Below are positions 49,717 to 58,414 of a DNA stretch of 64,000 nt, one piece after another (position 1 is the stretch's first letter; every line of letters starts with the position of its first letter). A program made the position numbers and the translations under genes. Location: assembly GCF_001667145.1 (NCBI RefSeq), contig NZ_LZIF01000122.1, positions 81,074-145,073 on the forward strand, in the 5' to 3' direction. The stretch comes from Mycobacterium sp. 852002-51971_SCH5477799-a. Its GTDB lineage: Bacteria > Actinomycetota > Actinomycetes > Mycobacteriales > Mycobacteriaceae. The notes under the pieces are model-generated. The model saw only the letters and a list, made by a program, of their open reading frames with translations, was not told where the DNA came from and searched no databases.

Positions 49717-50487
49717 TCAGTTCTTCTTTGCCGCATTGAATTTCGCGACGTTGGCCCGGAAGTCCTCGGTGACGAACGACTGGCTCTCGGCCGACAGTGC
49801 GTAGTCCAGGCTGGCGAGCACGGCCCGCTCCAGATGGATGTTGAGCACGCGCTTGGTGCTCTCCACCGCCTGCTGCGGGAGTTCCAAAATCTTTCTGGCG
49901 GCGGCGATCGCCTCGGCGACCGGGTCGTCGACCACGTGGTTGGCCAGACCGAGCTCGACGGCGCGCTGCGCCTTGATGCGGGTGCCGGTGAGCGCGAATT
50001 CCTTGGCCAACAGCAGGCTGATGTGCAGTGGCCAGGTCAACGGTCCACCGTCGGCGGCGACCAGCCCGACTTGCACATGCGGGTCGGCCAGATAAGCATC
50101 CTCGGCGATGTAGACGATGTCGCTGAGGGCCACCAGACTGCAACCGAGGCCGACGGCGGGCCCGTTGACCGCCGCCACTACGGGAATTCGGCAGCGGGCC
50201 ATGCCCAACACGATCTCGCGTCCGTCCCGAATGGTCTTGGCGCGCAGCTCAGCATCGTTTGCCAGCTCTTCCAGATACGTGAAATCGCCACCCGCCGAAA
50301 ACGCCCTGCCGGCCCCGGTGATCACCGCGGCACGCGCCGTGGGGTCATCGGTCAATCGCTGCCACAACCGCGCCAGCCCGACGTGCAGATTGTCGTTGAC
50401 GGAGTTGAGCGAGTCCGGCCGGTTGAGCGTGATGATGCGCAGGGCACCGTCGGCCTGAACGTCGATTTCGGTAGGCATGTCGTACAC
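49717..50487 (-). CDS. Enoyl-CoA hydratase/isomerase
   Basis: 256-residue crotonase. IITLNRPDSLNSVN, VITGAGRAFSAGGDFTYL (oxyanion loop) and VAAVNGPAVGLGCSLVALSDIVYIAEDAYLADPHVQVGLVAADGG, where the last part has Asp and not Glu at a usual catalytic position, so dehydration is not certain. GTG 50487 or ATG 50478. Last gene of a minus-strand operon: CoA ligase, two acyl-CoA dehydrogenase chains, this enzyme. It probably hydrates the enoyl-CoA made by that dehydrogenase. Confidence 0.88.
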   Translation of the reverse strand: MYDMPTEIDVQADGALRIITLNRPDSLNSVNDNLHVGLARLWQRLTDDPTARAAVITGAGRAFSAGGDFTYLEELANDAELRAKTIRDGREIVLGMARCRIPVVAAVNGPAVGLGCSLVALSDIVYIAEDAYLADPHVQVGLVAADGGPLTWPLHISLLLAKEFALTGTRIKAQRAVELGLANHVVDDPVAEAIAAARKILELPQQAVESTKRVLNIHLERAVLASLDYALSAESQSFVTEDFRANVAKFNAAKKN

Positions 50488-50488
50488 G

Positions 50489-51577
50489 TCAGACTCCCAG
50501 TCCCAAGATTCGTGAAGCGATGATGTTCTTTTGTATTTGCGATGTTCCGCCCATGACGCTCTGTGCCCGGCTGTACAGGTAGGCGCTCAGCAGATCGGGA
50601 TCGCGCGTTCCCGTGACGGCAAGGGCCGCGTGCCCGACGGATTGTTCGACCCACGTCATCAGCAGCTTGTCCAGCGAACCGTCCGAGCCGTGCGATACCC
50701 CGTCGAGCTGTTCGGACAGCCGCCGCCGCACATGATGGGTGAGCATGTCCGACTGAACCGCCGCCCACGCCAACTCTTCGGGTACTTCTCCATCGTTGCG
50801 GGACAACATCTCTCGAACGAGCTTGCCGTAGCGCGCCGCGTAGCCGAGCGTGGACGGCTCGCGTTCATGCCCGACGACGGTCATGGCCACGGCCCAGCCA
50901 TCGCCGGGGCCGCCGACCATCCGGTCCGCCGGCACCGTCGCATCATCGAAGAACACCTGACCGAATTCGTTGGTGACCCCGTTAATCATCTGCAGCGGAC
51001 GCTGTTGCACGCCAGGCTGTTTCATGTCCAGGACGAACGCGGACAAGCCGCGGTGGCGCTTGGCCTCGGGGTCGGTGCGCGCCAGCAACAAGCACCGGTC
51101 CGCGACGTCGGAGTAGCTGGTCCAGATCTTGTGCCCGTTCACTACATAGTTGTCGCCTTCGAGGCGAGCGGTGGTGGTCAGCGACGCAAGATCCGAGCCG
51201 GCACCCGGCTCGCTGAAGCCCTGACACCAGCGCTCGGTGCCGTTGATGATGCCGGGCAGAAAGCGCTTCCGCAGCTCGTCGCTGGCGTGCGCGCCGATGC
51301 CATACACCAGATATCCAACGCTGGGGCGCGGCGGCGCACCGGCTCGCACCAGCTCCTCGTCGACGATGACGTCGTAGACCGGCGCCAGGTCCTGGCCGCC
51401 CCAATCGCGTGGCCAGGACAGGCCGAAGAAGCCGTTGTCATAGAGGGCACGGTGCCAGTCGGCCATGCGCACCCAATACTCGTCGCCCGAGCCCGAAAAC
51501 TCCTTGGCGTGTGCGGCAAGCCACGCGCGCAGCCGCTCCCGAAAGGCGGCTTCATCGGGTGAGTCACGAAAGTCCAA
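50489..51577 (-). CDS. Acyl-CoA dehydrogenase, large subunit type
   Basis: 362 residues starting at TTG 51577 with AAGGAGA upstream. QGFSEPGAGSDLASLTT, VNGHKIWTSYSDVADR and the C-terminal VMGGTSQIQKNIIASRILGLG are the FAD and core motifs. It overlaps the small-subunit gene by 14 bp. With that gene it forms a probable heteromeric dehydrogenase like the pair at 5453/6554, which suggests a bulky, sterol-like or branched acyl-CoA substrate. Confidence 0.9.
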   Translation of the reverse strand: MDFRDSPDEAAFRERLRAWLAAHAKEFSGSGDEYWVRMADWHRALYDNGFFGLSWPRDWGGQDLAPVYDVIVDEELVRAGAPPRPSVGYLVYGIGAHASDELRKRFLPGIINGTERWCQGFSEPGAGSDLASLTTTARLEGDNYVVNGHKIWTSYSDVADRCLLLARTDPEAKRHRGLSAFVLDMKQPGVQQRPLQMINGVTNEFGQVFFDDATVPADRMVGGPGDGWAVAMTVVGHEREPSTLGYAARYGKLVREMLSRNDGEVPEELAWAAVQSDMLTHHVRRRLSEQLDGVSHGSDGSLDKLLMTWVEQSVGHAALAVTGTRDPDLLSAYLYSRAQSVMGGTSQIQKNIIASRILGLGV

Positions 51578-52469
51578 GATCGATCTCCTTCAACGCGACC
51601 GGCCACAGTTCGGTCGATGTGAGGGCCCGGCGCAGGTAGACATGCGCCACGCATTCCCAGGTGTTGCCGATACCGCCGTGCACCTGGATGGCCGTCTCGC
51701 AGACGGTGCGGGTGGCGCGCGCGCAGTAGACCTTTGCGATTTGGGCGGCCCGGATGGCTTCGGCGGGGGCAAGCTCATCGACGGCCCACGCGGCATGCCG
51801 CAGCACGCTCACCGAACCCTCAATCAGCGCAAGACTTTCGGCCAGCAAGTGCGCGATCGCCTGGTAAGAACCGATCTGCTTGCCGTACTGTTCACGAATT
51901 TTGGCGTAGTCACAGGCGACGGCGTGCACGCCCCGGGCGATGCCGACCAAGTCGGCCGTCGTGGTGACCAGCGCGAGGGCCCGCCATTGTTCGGCAACCT
52001 CGGGGGGCACGTCGCCCACCGTCTCCGGCGATCCCGCAACCGTGCCGTCAGCTCGCGTGAGGTCGACGCTCTGCGGCGAGACCTGCACATCGATTGCGGA
52101 AACCGTGCCGCCCGAAAGCCACAGGGCGCGCCGGGCAGCCCGGGCGTCGATCACTCGATCGCCGACGGCCACCGTCGCCGCCGATACGTCCGCGCCGACA
52201 TGGCGGCCCAGATCGTCGGCCAGGACGGGCCCGAGAAACGGTGTGTCAACCAGGCGGCGGCCGAACTCCTCGGCCACGATGGCCACCTCCACCCCGGATG
52301 CGCCGTCGGAACGCAACGACCGCCACCCGGTGTTCTCGATCTGCTTGTCCAGGCGTGCAATTCGCGTCTGGTCGTCGAGATCCTGCACCGCCGCGGGGCC
52401 CAGATCGTCGGCCAGCTTGGCGGCGGCATCGCGTAGTTGCTGTTGTTCAGCTGTCAGACGTACATCCAT
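51564..52469 (-). CDS. Acyl-CoA dehydrogenase, small partner subunit
   Basis: 301 residues. The N-terminal helices (LTAEQQQLRDAAAKLADDLG) and the C-terminal domain are present (REQYGKQIGSYQAIAHLLAE, QVHGGIGNTWECVAHVYLRRA), but the SEPG FAD segment is missing, as in partner chains of heteromeric FadE enzymes. The start lies 23 bp inside the end of the CoA ligase gene, so translation is coupled in both directions. Confidence 0.87.
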   Translation of the reverse strand: MDVRLTAEQQQLRDAAAKLADDLGPAAVQDLDDQTRIARLDKQIENTGWRSLRSDGASGVEVAIVAEEFGRRLVDTPFLGPVLADDLGRHVGADVSAATVAVGDRVIDARAARRALWLSGGTVSAIDVQVSPQSVDLTRADGTVAGSPETVGDVPPEVAEQWRALALVTTTADLVGIARGVHAVACDYAKIREQYGKQIGSYQAIAHLLAESLALIEGSVSVLRHAAWAVDELAPAEAIRAAQIAKVYCARATRTVCETAIQVHGGIGNTWECVAHVYLRRALTSTELWPVALKEIDLGLS

Positions 52470-53853
52470 AGCGCTCCTTCAGCACTCGGCGCAGCACCTT
52501 GCCGGAAGGCAGGCGGGGAATGTCGGGGACGAAAATCACCCGGCTCAGATGTTTATAGGACGCCAGTCTTTCGTCCACCATGGCGGTCAGTCGGGTCGCG
52601 TCGACGGGCGCGGACGTCGCGACCGCGGCGACGACGGCCTCGCCGTTGAGCCCGTCGGGAATGCCGAACACCGCGCAGTCTTTGACGGCCGGATGGCCGT
52701 GCAGCACCGTCTCGATTTCGGCGGGCGCTACCTGGAAGCCGCGCACCTTGATCATTTCTTTGAGGCGATCGGTGATTCGCAACCATCCGCCGTTGTCGAG
52801 CCAGCCGACATCCCCGGTTCGGTACCACCCGTCACGGACCGCCTCGCCGGTCGCTTCGGCCGGCAGGTATCCGGCCATGAGCGACGCCGACCGGCACTGG
52901 ATCTCACCGACCTCCCCCGGGCCGGCCGGCTCGCCGGTCTCCAGTGAAACGACGCGTAGGTCCACGCCCGGCACCGCCCGTCCGACGGTGTCGAGCCGTG
53001 GCTCCTCGATCGGATTGCACGCTACGACAGGCAGTTCCGTGGTTCCGTAAGCCGGGAGCCAATGCACTCCGGTGCGCCGAGTCACCGTCGCTGCGACGTG
53101 GGTGTTGACCGGCGTGGCCCCCCACATGATGTAGCGCAGCGAGGACAGGTCATAGGACTCGAGGTCGGGATGCGAGGCCATCGCCAGCGCGATGGGAGCG
53201 ACCGCCATTTCCACTGTGATGCGGTCACTTTCGATGTGCTGTAGCACCCGGTCGATGTCGAACCGGCGATGCAGCCGCACGCAGACACCGGTCTCCCACG
53301 CGGTCAGCAAGTTCAGCAGCCCGAGGATGTGTGACGGCGGCGTCGCGACTTGGATCCGGTCGTGGCGCGTCAGTTGCAACGCTTGACGCCAGTGCCGCAC
53401 CGCTTCGTCCAGCGAGGCGTGGGTGTGCCGGACGGCCTTCGGCAGGCCGGTGGTGCCAGAACTGAATACCAGCACCGCGTCGTTCGTGGGCGGCGGTGCG
53501 CCCCTGGCTATCGGCTCCGCGGGCGGGACCGGGTCGTCCAGGTGCAGCATCGGCATCAAACCGGCCAGCACCGGGTGGTCACCGACGGCGTGCTGGGGGT
53601 TGGTCAGCGCGATCGCATGGTCGACCTCGCCGCGCTTCCACGCGGGGCTGATGAGTACCGGCGTGGCAGCCAGTCGCCAGATGGCCAGCACCACGGCGAG
53701 GAACTCCGGCCGATTCGACGCCATCAAGGCGACGTGTTGACCTGGGTTGACACCGTCTTTTGCCAGGTTAGCGGCCCATCCGTCGGCCAACGCGTTGAGT
53801 TCGGGCGCGCTGAATCGCCGTTCCTCGAACACGAGCGCCGCCGGCTCGGTCAC
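52447..53853 (-). CDS. AMP-forming acyl-CoA synthetase/ligase
   Basis: 468 residues, ANL superfamily. P-loop-like VLVFSSGTTGLPKAVRH, LPAYGTTELP, WYRTGDVGWLDNGGWLRITDRLKEMIKVRGFQVAPAEIE and the C-terminal catalytic Lys in PRLPSGKVLRRVL are all present. It activates a carboxylic acid to its CoA ester as the entry step of the pathway. GTG 53853 is chosen for GGGAAGG upstream and because the longer frame crosses the start of the promoter area. First gene of the minus operon from operator copy 5. Confidence 0.9.
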   Translation of the reverse strand: MTEPAALVFEERRFSAPELNALADGWAANLAKDGVNPGQHVALMASNRPEFLAVVLAIWRLAATPVLISPAWKRGEVDHAIALTNPQHAVGDHPVLAGLMPMLHLDDPVPPAEPIARGAPPPTNDAVLVFSSGTTGLPKAVRHTHASLDEAVRHWRQALQLTRHDRIQVATPPSHILGLLNLLTAWETGVCVRLHRRFDIDRVLQHIESDRITVEMAVAPIALAMASHPDLESYDLSSLRYIMWGATPVNTHVAATVTRRTGVHWLPAYGTTELPVVACNPIEEPRLDTVGRAVPGVDLRVVSLETGEPAGPGEVGEIQCRSASLMAGYLPAEATGEAVRDGWYRTGDVGWLDNGGWLRITDRLKEMIKVRGFQVAPAEIETVLHGHPAVKDCAVFGIPDGLNGEAVVAAVATSAPVDATRLTAMVDERLASYKHLSRVIFVPDIPRLPSGKVLRRVLKERYGCTSDS

Positions 53854-53924
53854 GTCCCGTCCTTCCCTGACAGACCGGGCTGACCCGACATCCATACAGT
53901 CTTGAGAAGATGCTATCGCTTCGT

Positions 53925-53945
53925 GAGAATAGTATTCTCTATACT
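53925..53945. promoter_or_regulatory. Palindromic operator GAGAATNNNATTCTC, copy 5, with -10
   Basis: GAGAATAGTATTCTC at 53925-53939, directly followed by a strong plus-strand -10 TATACT (53940-53945). On the minus strand the site contains TACTAT with TTTGCA 17 bp upstream (53957-53952). One site can thus control both the ligase operon and the ferredoxin-amidohydrolase operon. Confidence 0.77.
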
Positions 53946-53978
53946 GAAGAATGCAAATACGTGAGAGGGGGCGGTCGC

Positions 53979-54317
53979 GTGACGATCACCCGGATCATCG
54001 AGGGGACCTCGCGGGTGACAGATCCGGCAACAAATGGCTCGAGCGCCGCGACGGTGACGATTCATCTCGACCGCAAGAAGGTGTCGGTGCCCATAGTCCC
54101 GGGCGAGACTCTCCTGGAGACCGCACGGCGGGCCGGGCTGGAGCCTCCCTTCAGTTGCGAGGCCGGCAACTGCGGTACGTGCATGGCCAAGCTCGAAGAG
54201 GGCCATGCCACCATGCGGGTCAACGACGCTCTCGAGGAGGACGAGGTCGCCGAGGGTTACATTCTGACGTGCCAGGGCGTTCCGGATACGGACTCGGTCA
54301 CGGTGCGCTACGAGTAG
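53979..54317 (+). CDS. Plant-type [2Fe-2S] ferredoxin
   Basis: 112 residues starting at GTG 53979 after GAGAGGGG; an earlier ATG at 53910 would lie before the operator and is rejected. Cluster ligands C60-x4-C65-x2-C68 and C98 (SCEAGNCGTC, LTCQG) form the plant-type fold, like the C-terminal domain of KshB or phenol hydroxylase reductases but without FAD and NAD domains. It is a candidate electron donor for the Rieske oxygenase at 2178, which has the same operator (inference). Confidence 0.9.
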   Translation: MTITRIIEGTSRVTDPATNGSSAATVTIHLDRKKVSVPIVPGETLLETARRAGLEPPFSCEAGNCGTCMAKLEEGHATMRVNDALEEDEVAEGYILTCQGVPDTDSVTVRYE

Positions 54318-54340
54318 CAACCAGAGAGGTGGCGGCGACG

Positions 54341-54655
54341 ATGGCCAAGGGCATCATCCTCGTAGAGAGCCGACCCAGTTCGCCTGAGCGCGAACAGGAG
54401 TACAACACCTGGTACGACGAGGTGCACCTGGGTGAGCTCGTCGCCCTGGACGGATTCGTCTCGGCGCGCAGGCTGCGTCCCGTTGACGCCGACGGACCTT
54501 ACATGGCCATCTACGAGATCGAGGGCGACGACCTGCAGGCGATCCTGAACAACATGATCGCCAACGCGGGGCAGTTGCACATGTCGGACGCCCTGCAGCT
54601 GGATCCGGCGCCCATTCCACGACTGCTCGAGACCACCACCGAGTGCGGCGGCTAA
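54341..54655 (+). CDS. Small dimeric alpha/beta-barrel (EthD/DUF4286-like) protein
   Basis: 104 residues starting at ATG 54341 after AGAGAGG. GIILVESRPSSPEREQEYNTWYDEVHLGEL, followed by FVSARRLRP and MAIYEIEGDD, is the beta-alpha-beta pattern of ferredoxin-like dimeric barrels such as EthD. The reaction is unknown. It lies between the ferredoxin and amidohydrolase genes in one operon with 23- and 33-bp gaps. Confidence 0.75.
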   Translation: MAKGIILVESRPSSPEREQEYNTWYDEVHLGELVALDGFVSARRLRPVDADGPYMAIYEIEGDDLQAILNNMIANAGQLHMSDALQLDPAPIPRLLETTTECGG

Positions 54656-54688
54656 TCGAACTCGGGCTGCGCGGGAGAGGACTGCTTG

Positions 54689-55954
54689 ATGAAGGTCGAT
54701 GACCTGATTTTGGTGAGCATTGACGACCACGTGGTCGAACCGCCGGACATGTTCTTGCGGCACGTGCCCGCCAAGTACCGGGACGAGGCACCCGTCGTCG
54801 TCACCGACGACAACGGCGTCGACCAGTGGATGTACCAGGGCAGGCCGCAGGGCGTGAGTGGCCTCAACGCCGTGGTGTCCTGGCCGGCCGAGGAGTGGGG
54901 CCGCGATCCCGCCGGCTTCGCCGAGATGCGCCCCGGCGTCTACGACGTCCACGAACGCGTCCGGGACATGAACCGCAACGGCATCCTCGCGTCGATGTGT
55001 TTCCCGACGTTCACCGGCTTTTCGGCCCGGCACCTCAACATGACGCGCGAAGACGTGACCCTGGTGATGGTGTCGGCCTACAACGACTGGCACATCGACG
55101 AATGGGCGGGGTCCTACCCGGATCGCTTCATCCCGATCGCGATCCTGCCGACCTGGACACCCGAGGGCATGTGCGCCGAGATACGGCGCGTCGCCGCGAA
55201 AGGCTGCCGGGCCGTCACCATGCCGGAATTGCCTCACCTGGAAGGACTTCCGAGCTACCACGACGAGGACTACTGGGGCCCGGTATTTCGCACCTTGTCC
55301 GAGGAGAACGTGGTGATGTGTCTGCACATCGGCACCGGCTTCGGGGCGATCAGCATGGCGCCCAACGCGCCGATCGACAACCTGATCATTCTGGCCACCC
55401 AGGTCTCGGCGATGTGCGCCCAGGATCTGCTGTGGGGGCCGGCCATGCGCGACTACCCTGATCTCAAGTTCGCCTTCTCCGAAGGCGGTATCGGCTGGAT
55501 TCCGTTTTATCTGGATCGCAGCGACCGCCACTACACGAACCAGAAGTGGCTACGCCGCGACTTCGGCGACAAGTTGCCCAGTGACGTCTTTCGTGAACAT
55601 TCGCTGGCGTGCTACGTCACCGACAAGACGTCGCTGAAGCTGCGCCATGAGATCGGCATCGACATCATCGCCTGGGAGTGCGACTACCCGCACTCGGACT
55701 GCTTCTGGCCGGACGCGCCCGAGCAGGTGCTCGCCGAGTTGAACGCCGCCGGGGCCGACGATTCCGACATCAACAAGATCACCTGGCAGAACTCGTGCAG
55801 GTTCTTCGGCTGGGACCCGTTCGCCCGGACCCCTCGCGAGCAGGCGACCGTTAAGGCCCTGCGAGCCAAGGGCAGTGACGTCGACGTGTCGATCCGTTCG
55901 CGTGCCGAGTGGGCGCGGCTGTATCAGGAAAGGCAGCTGGCCGAGCTGTCGTAG
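54689..55954 (+). CDS. Amidohydrolase (COG2159/ACMSD-like)
   Basis: 421 residues starting at ATG 54689 with GGGAGAGG upstream. ILVSIDDHVVEPPDMFLRHVP opens the protein (D-x-H metal motif), VVMCLHIGTGFG gives the mid-barrel His, and IAWECDYPHSDCFWP the late His/Asp. It is clearly paralogous to the gene at 1-1241 over its whole length. The family includes decarboxylases of aromatic acids and C-C hydrolases. Third gene of the plus operon behind operator copy 5. Confidence 0.87.
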   Translation: MKVDDLILVSIDDHVVEPPDMFLRHVPAKYRDEAPVVVTDDNGVDQWMYQGRPQGVSGLNAVVSWPAEEWGRDPAGFAEMRPGVYDVHERVRDMNRNGILASMCFPTFTGFSARHLNMTREDVTLVMVSAYNDWHIDEWAGSYPDRFIPIAILPTWTPEGMCAEIRRVAAKGCRAVTMPELPHLEGLPSYHDEDYWGPVFRTLSEENVVMCLHIGTGFGAISMAPNAPIDNLIILATQVSAMCAQDLLWGPAMRDYPDLKFAFSEGGIGWIPFYLDRSDRHYTNQKWLRRDFGDKLPSDVFREHSLACYVTDKTSLKLRHEIGIDIIAWECDYPHSDCFWPDAPEQVLAELNAAGADDSDINKITWQNSCRFFGWDPFARTPREQATVKALRAKGSDVDVSIRSRAEWARLYQERQLAELS

Positions 55955-55963
55955 TGCGGTGGA

Positions 55964-56389
55964 TCAGCCCGCCGGAGGGTTGACGAACCAGACGTTCTCC
56001 TCGCGCAGGCTGCGGCTGCGCCAGCCATCGGACGTGCGGGTCAGCTCGTGGTGGTAGTAGCCGCCGCAGTAACTCAGCTCCGCCACGCCCGGCAACTGCA
56101 TCGGGTTGTAGAACATGGCGCGCACTGTCGCGACATCTCCGTCGAGATCCAGGATCTCCACGTTGGTGATGTAGTGCATCGACATCGGGATGGCGCCGAA
56201 GCCTTGTTCCAACCACGTGGCCACCTCGTCGCGCGGGCCCGCCGCGGCGCCTGCGGATGAATAGTCGATGTGCGCACCGTCGGTGAAGACCGAGCGGTAC
56301 AGGTCCCAGTCCTTGGCGTCCACGGCGCGGGCGTATTTGTTGAGTAGCGCGGTGATTTCGAGTTCATCGGCGACCCGCTGCTGATCCAT
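55964..56389 (-). CDS. NTF2-like / SnoaL_4-type protein
   Basis: 141 residues. DELEITALLNKYARAVDAKDWDLYRSVFTDGAHIDYSS, MSMHYITNVEI and RTSDGWRSRSL are the SnoaL_4 pattern seen in dioxygenase small subunits and dehydratases. It stands alone, convergent with the amidohydrolase at 54689 with 9 bp between stops. It is related in fold but not close in sequence to the protein at 4964. Confidence 0.83.
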   Translation of the reverse strand: MDQQRVADELEITALLNKYARAVDAKDWDLYRSVFTDGAHIDYSSAGAAAGPRDEVATWLEQGFGAIPMSMHYITNVEILDLDGDVATVRAMFYNPMQLPGVAELSYCGGYYHHELTRTSDGWRSRSLREENVWFVNPPAG

Positions 56390-56441
56390 CGTTGCACCCT
56401 ATACAGGCAGCTATCTCAGGTACAAGGACTTGAAGCACGCA

Positions 56442-57359
56442 TCAGGCAATGTCATTGAGTTCGGCCACCGCCCGCCCAAGTTCGTGGAATTGGTCGATGG
56501 CGGAGTCAAATTCACCGCCGATAGACGGAAGCAGCACGACGTGATCCGCGCCCGCCGCCAGGTGCTGGCCCAGCTTGGCCGCGACGTCCGCCGGATCGCC
56601 ATGCGCGACAAGCGCATTGACCAACCGATCGCTCACCTCGTCGATGTCACTGGCCGAGTAGCCCAGCTCCACCAGCCTCGACGCATAAGACGGCACGCCG
56701 AGTCTGGCCGACACCGCCTCGCGCGCGGTCTGGATGTCGCTCGCCATGGACAGGCCAACGACCACGACCTTGTCCGGCCCCAACGCCTCGCGGGCCTGCG
56801 CGGTGAACTCCGGCGGCAGCCCGGCGGGGAACGCCCCGTCGGCTTTTTCACCGGCCAGCGCAAGCATTCTCGGCCCGTTGGCGGCGACGATCCGGGGATA
56901 CGGCGCATCCGGCGCCGGCGGCCAGGTCGGGCCGTCCATCGCTTCCAGATAGTCGCGCATCGTCGTCAGCGGGCTGCCGAATTCGCGCCCGACGCTGGCC
57001 GCCTGCTCCGGATAGCCGACCCCGAGGCCGAGCACAAGCCTGCCCGGATACGCCTGGGCCAATTGGGCGGCCGCGGCGTGCATCGTCTGGGCCGGCCGGG
57101 CCCAGATGTTGGCGATGCAGGTGCCAAGAGCCAATCGTTTGGTCGCGGCCAACAACACGGCGAGCTGCACCAAGGCATCCTTGCCGATGACCTCGTTGGT
57201 CCAGACCGCCCTGTACCCGGCGTCTTCCAGGCGGCACGCGGCCTCGCGCAACAGGTCGGCCGGTGGTGTGCCGGTGAACGAGACCGGCAGGCATACGCCC
57301 ACCGGCCCCAACGTCTTTCGGACCGTAGCGATCACTGTGTCAGCCATGGCGTCGCTCAC
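56442..57359 (-). CDS. LLM-class (F420-type) oxidoreductase
   Basis: 305 residues. GVCLPVSFTG, YRAVWTNEVIGKDALVQLA, LALGTCIANIWARPAQTMHAAAA, LGLGVGYPEQ and IVAANGPRML follow the TIGR03620-like F420-dependent subgroup. It starts at GTG 57359 in a GTGA overlap with the upstream epimerase gene, so the two are coupled. It is predicted to use F420, but FMN cannot be ruled out by eye. Confidence 0.83.
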   Translation of the reverse strand: MSDAMADTVIATVRKTLGPVGVCLPVSFTGTPPADLLREAACRLEDAGYRAVWTNEVIGKDALVQLAVLLAATKRLALGTCIANIWARPAQTMHAAAAQLAQAYPGRLVLGLGVGYPEQAASVGREFGSPLTTMRDYLEAMDGPTWPPAPDAPYPRIVAANGPRMLALAGEKADGAFPAGLPPEFTAQAREALGPDKVVVVGLSMASDIQTAREAVSARLGVPSYASRLVELGYSASDIDEVSDRLVNALVAHGDPADVAAKLGQHLAAGADHVVLLPSIGGEFDSAIDQFHELGRAVAELNDIA

Positions 57360-58249
57360 TCGCCGAAGTAGTGGCCGGCATCGAGGTCCTCGAGCAGCCC
57401 GGGGCGCTCCGGGTGCCAGTCGAGGACCTTCTGCGTCAAGGCATTCGACGTCGGATTGTCCAGCGACGCGAAGAGCGCGAGAAAGCCGAAGTGGCCGGCG
57501 TTTTCGGCGGCGATGCTCGACGTCGGCACGTTCAGGTGGCGACCGATGACGGCGGCGATGTCCCGGAACGCCACTCCCTCATCGGCGACGCCGTGCAGAC
57601 GCGTTCCAGCAGGCGCTTTTTCGAGGGCCAGCCGGTACAGGCGCGCGGCGTCGAGCGTGTGCACACCGGGCCAGCGGTTGGCGCCATCGCCGATGTAGCA
57701 GGATACGCCGGTATCGCGGGCGACGTTGATCAGGTGGTGGGCGAAGCCATGGTGATCGAGGTCGCTGTGCACCAGCGGCGCAAGGCGGATCACCGACGAC
57801 CGAACCCCGCGCTCGCCGAGCGCGATCACCGCGTTTTCGGAGTCAACCCGTGGGCCGCCGGGCGCCGTGTCCTGTTCGGTGGCGACATCGCCCTGACCCA
57901 GGAGCGAGAGCAGCAGCGTTCCCGACGTGCTGACGAATGGCCGATCGGAACCGACGAGTGCTTCCCCGATGGCGCGGACAGCGCGCAGGTCCGTCTCGGC
58001 AGCTCCCGCGAAGTCGTCGAAGTCATGCTTGAACGCGAGGTGGATGACGCCGTCGGACGCCGCCGCCGCGTCGCGCAGGCCGTCGAGGTCGTCGAGATCT
58101 CCCCGGCGCGCTGTTGCTCCCGCGGCTTGCAGGGCGGCGGCGCTCACGTCCGACCGCGCCAAACCGGTGACCTGGTGCCCGGCGTCGAGGAGTTCGGTGA
58201 CAACGGCGGAGCCGATGTGACCGGTCGCGCCAGTGACAAAGACGTGCAT
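57356..58249 (-). CDS. NAD(P)-dependent epimerase/reductase (extended SDR)
   Basis: 297 residues. MHVFVTGATGHIGSAVVTELLDAGH is the extended SDR nucleotide motif; VSTSGTLLL holds a possible catalytic Ser. The YxxxK motif is not clear, as in several atypical SDRs. ATG 58249 follows AAGGGAAC. It is divergent from a LysR gene, which is its probable regulator. Confidence 0.82.
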   Translation of the reverse strand: MHVFVTGATGHIGSAVVTELLDAGHQVTGLARSDVSAAALQAAGATARRGDLDDLDGLRDAAAASDGVIHLAFKHDFDDFAGAAETDLRAVRAIGEALVGSDRPFVSTSGTLLLSLLGQGDVATEQDTAPGGPRVDSENAVIALGERGVRSSVIRLAPLVHSDLDHHGFAHHLINVARDTGVSCYIGDGANRWPGVHTLDAARLYRLALEKAPAGTRLHGVADEGVAFRDIAAVIGRHLNVPTSSIAAENAGHFGFLALFASLDNPTSNALTQKVLDWHPERPGLLEDLDAGHYFGE

Positions 58250-58280
58250 GAAAGTTCCCTTCTGGTCCCGTGGGATGTAT

Positions 58281-58352
58281 GCCATCAAGTCAATGGCGGG
58301 GTGAAAGCCGTGTCCAAGTCCTGTTTTATATGGCGCGATGCAATTCAGGCAT
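58281..58352. promoter_or_regulatory. Two candidate LysR binding sites in the divergent promoter
   Basis: ATGCAATTCAGGCAT (58338-58352) has the T-N11-A form with 4-bp arms. GCCATCAAGTCAATGGC (58281-58297) has 5-bp arms around 7 bp. Both lie between the epimerase and LysR starts, where a LysR regulator would be expected to bind. Confidence 0.4.
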
Positions 58353-58414
58353 CACGGCAGTTCACAGGGGCCTCTGAGGCATAAAGCGGGCTGGGCTCGG
58401 ATTACACTGAGCGC

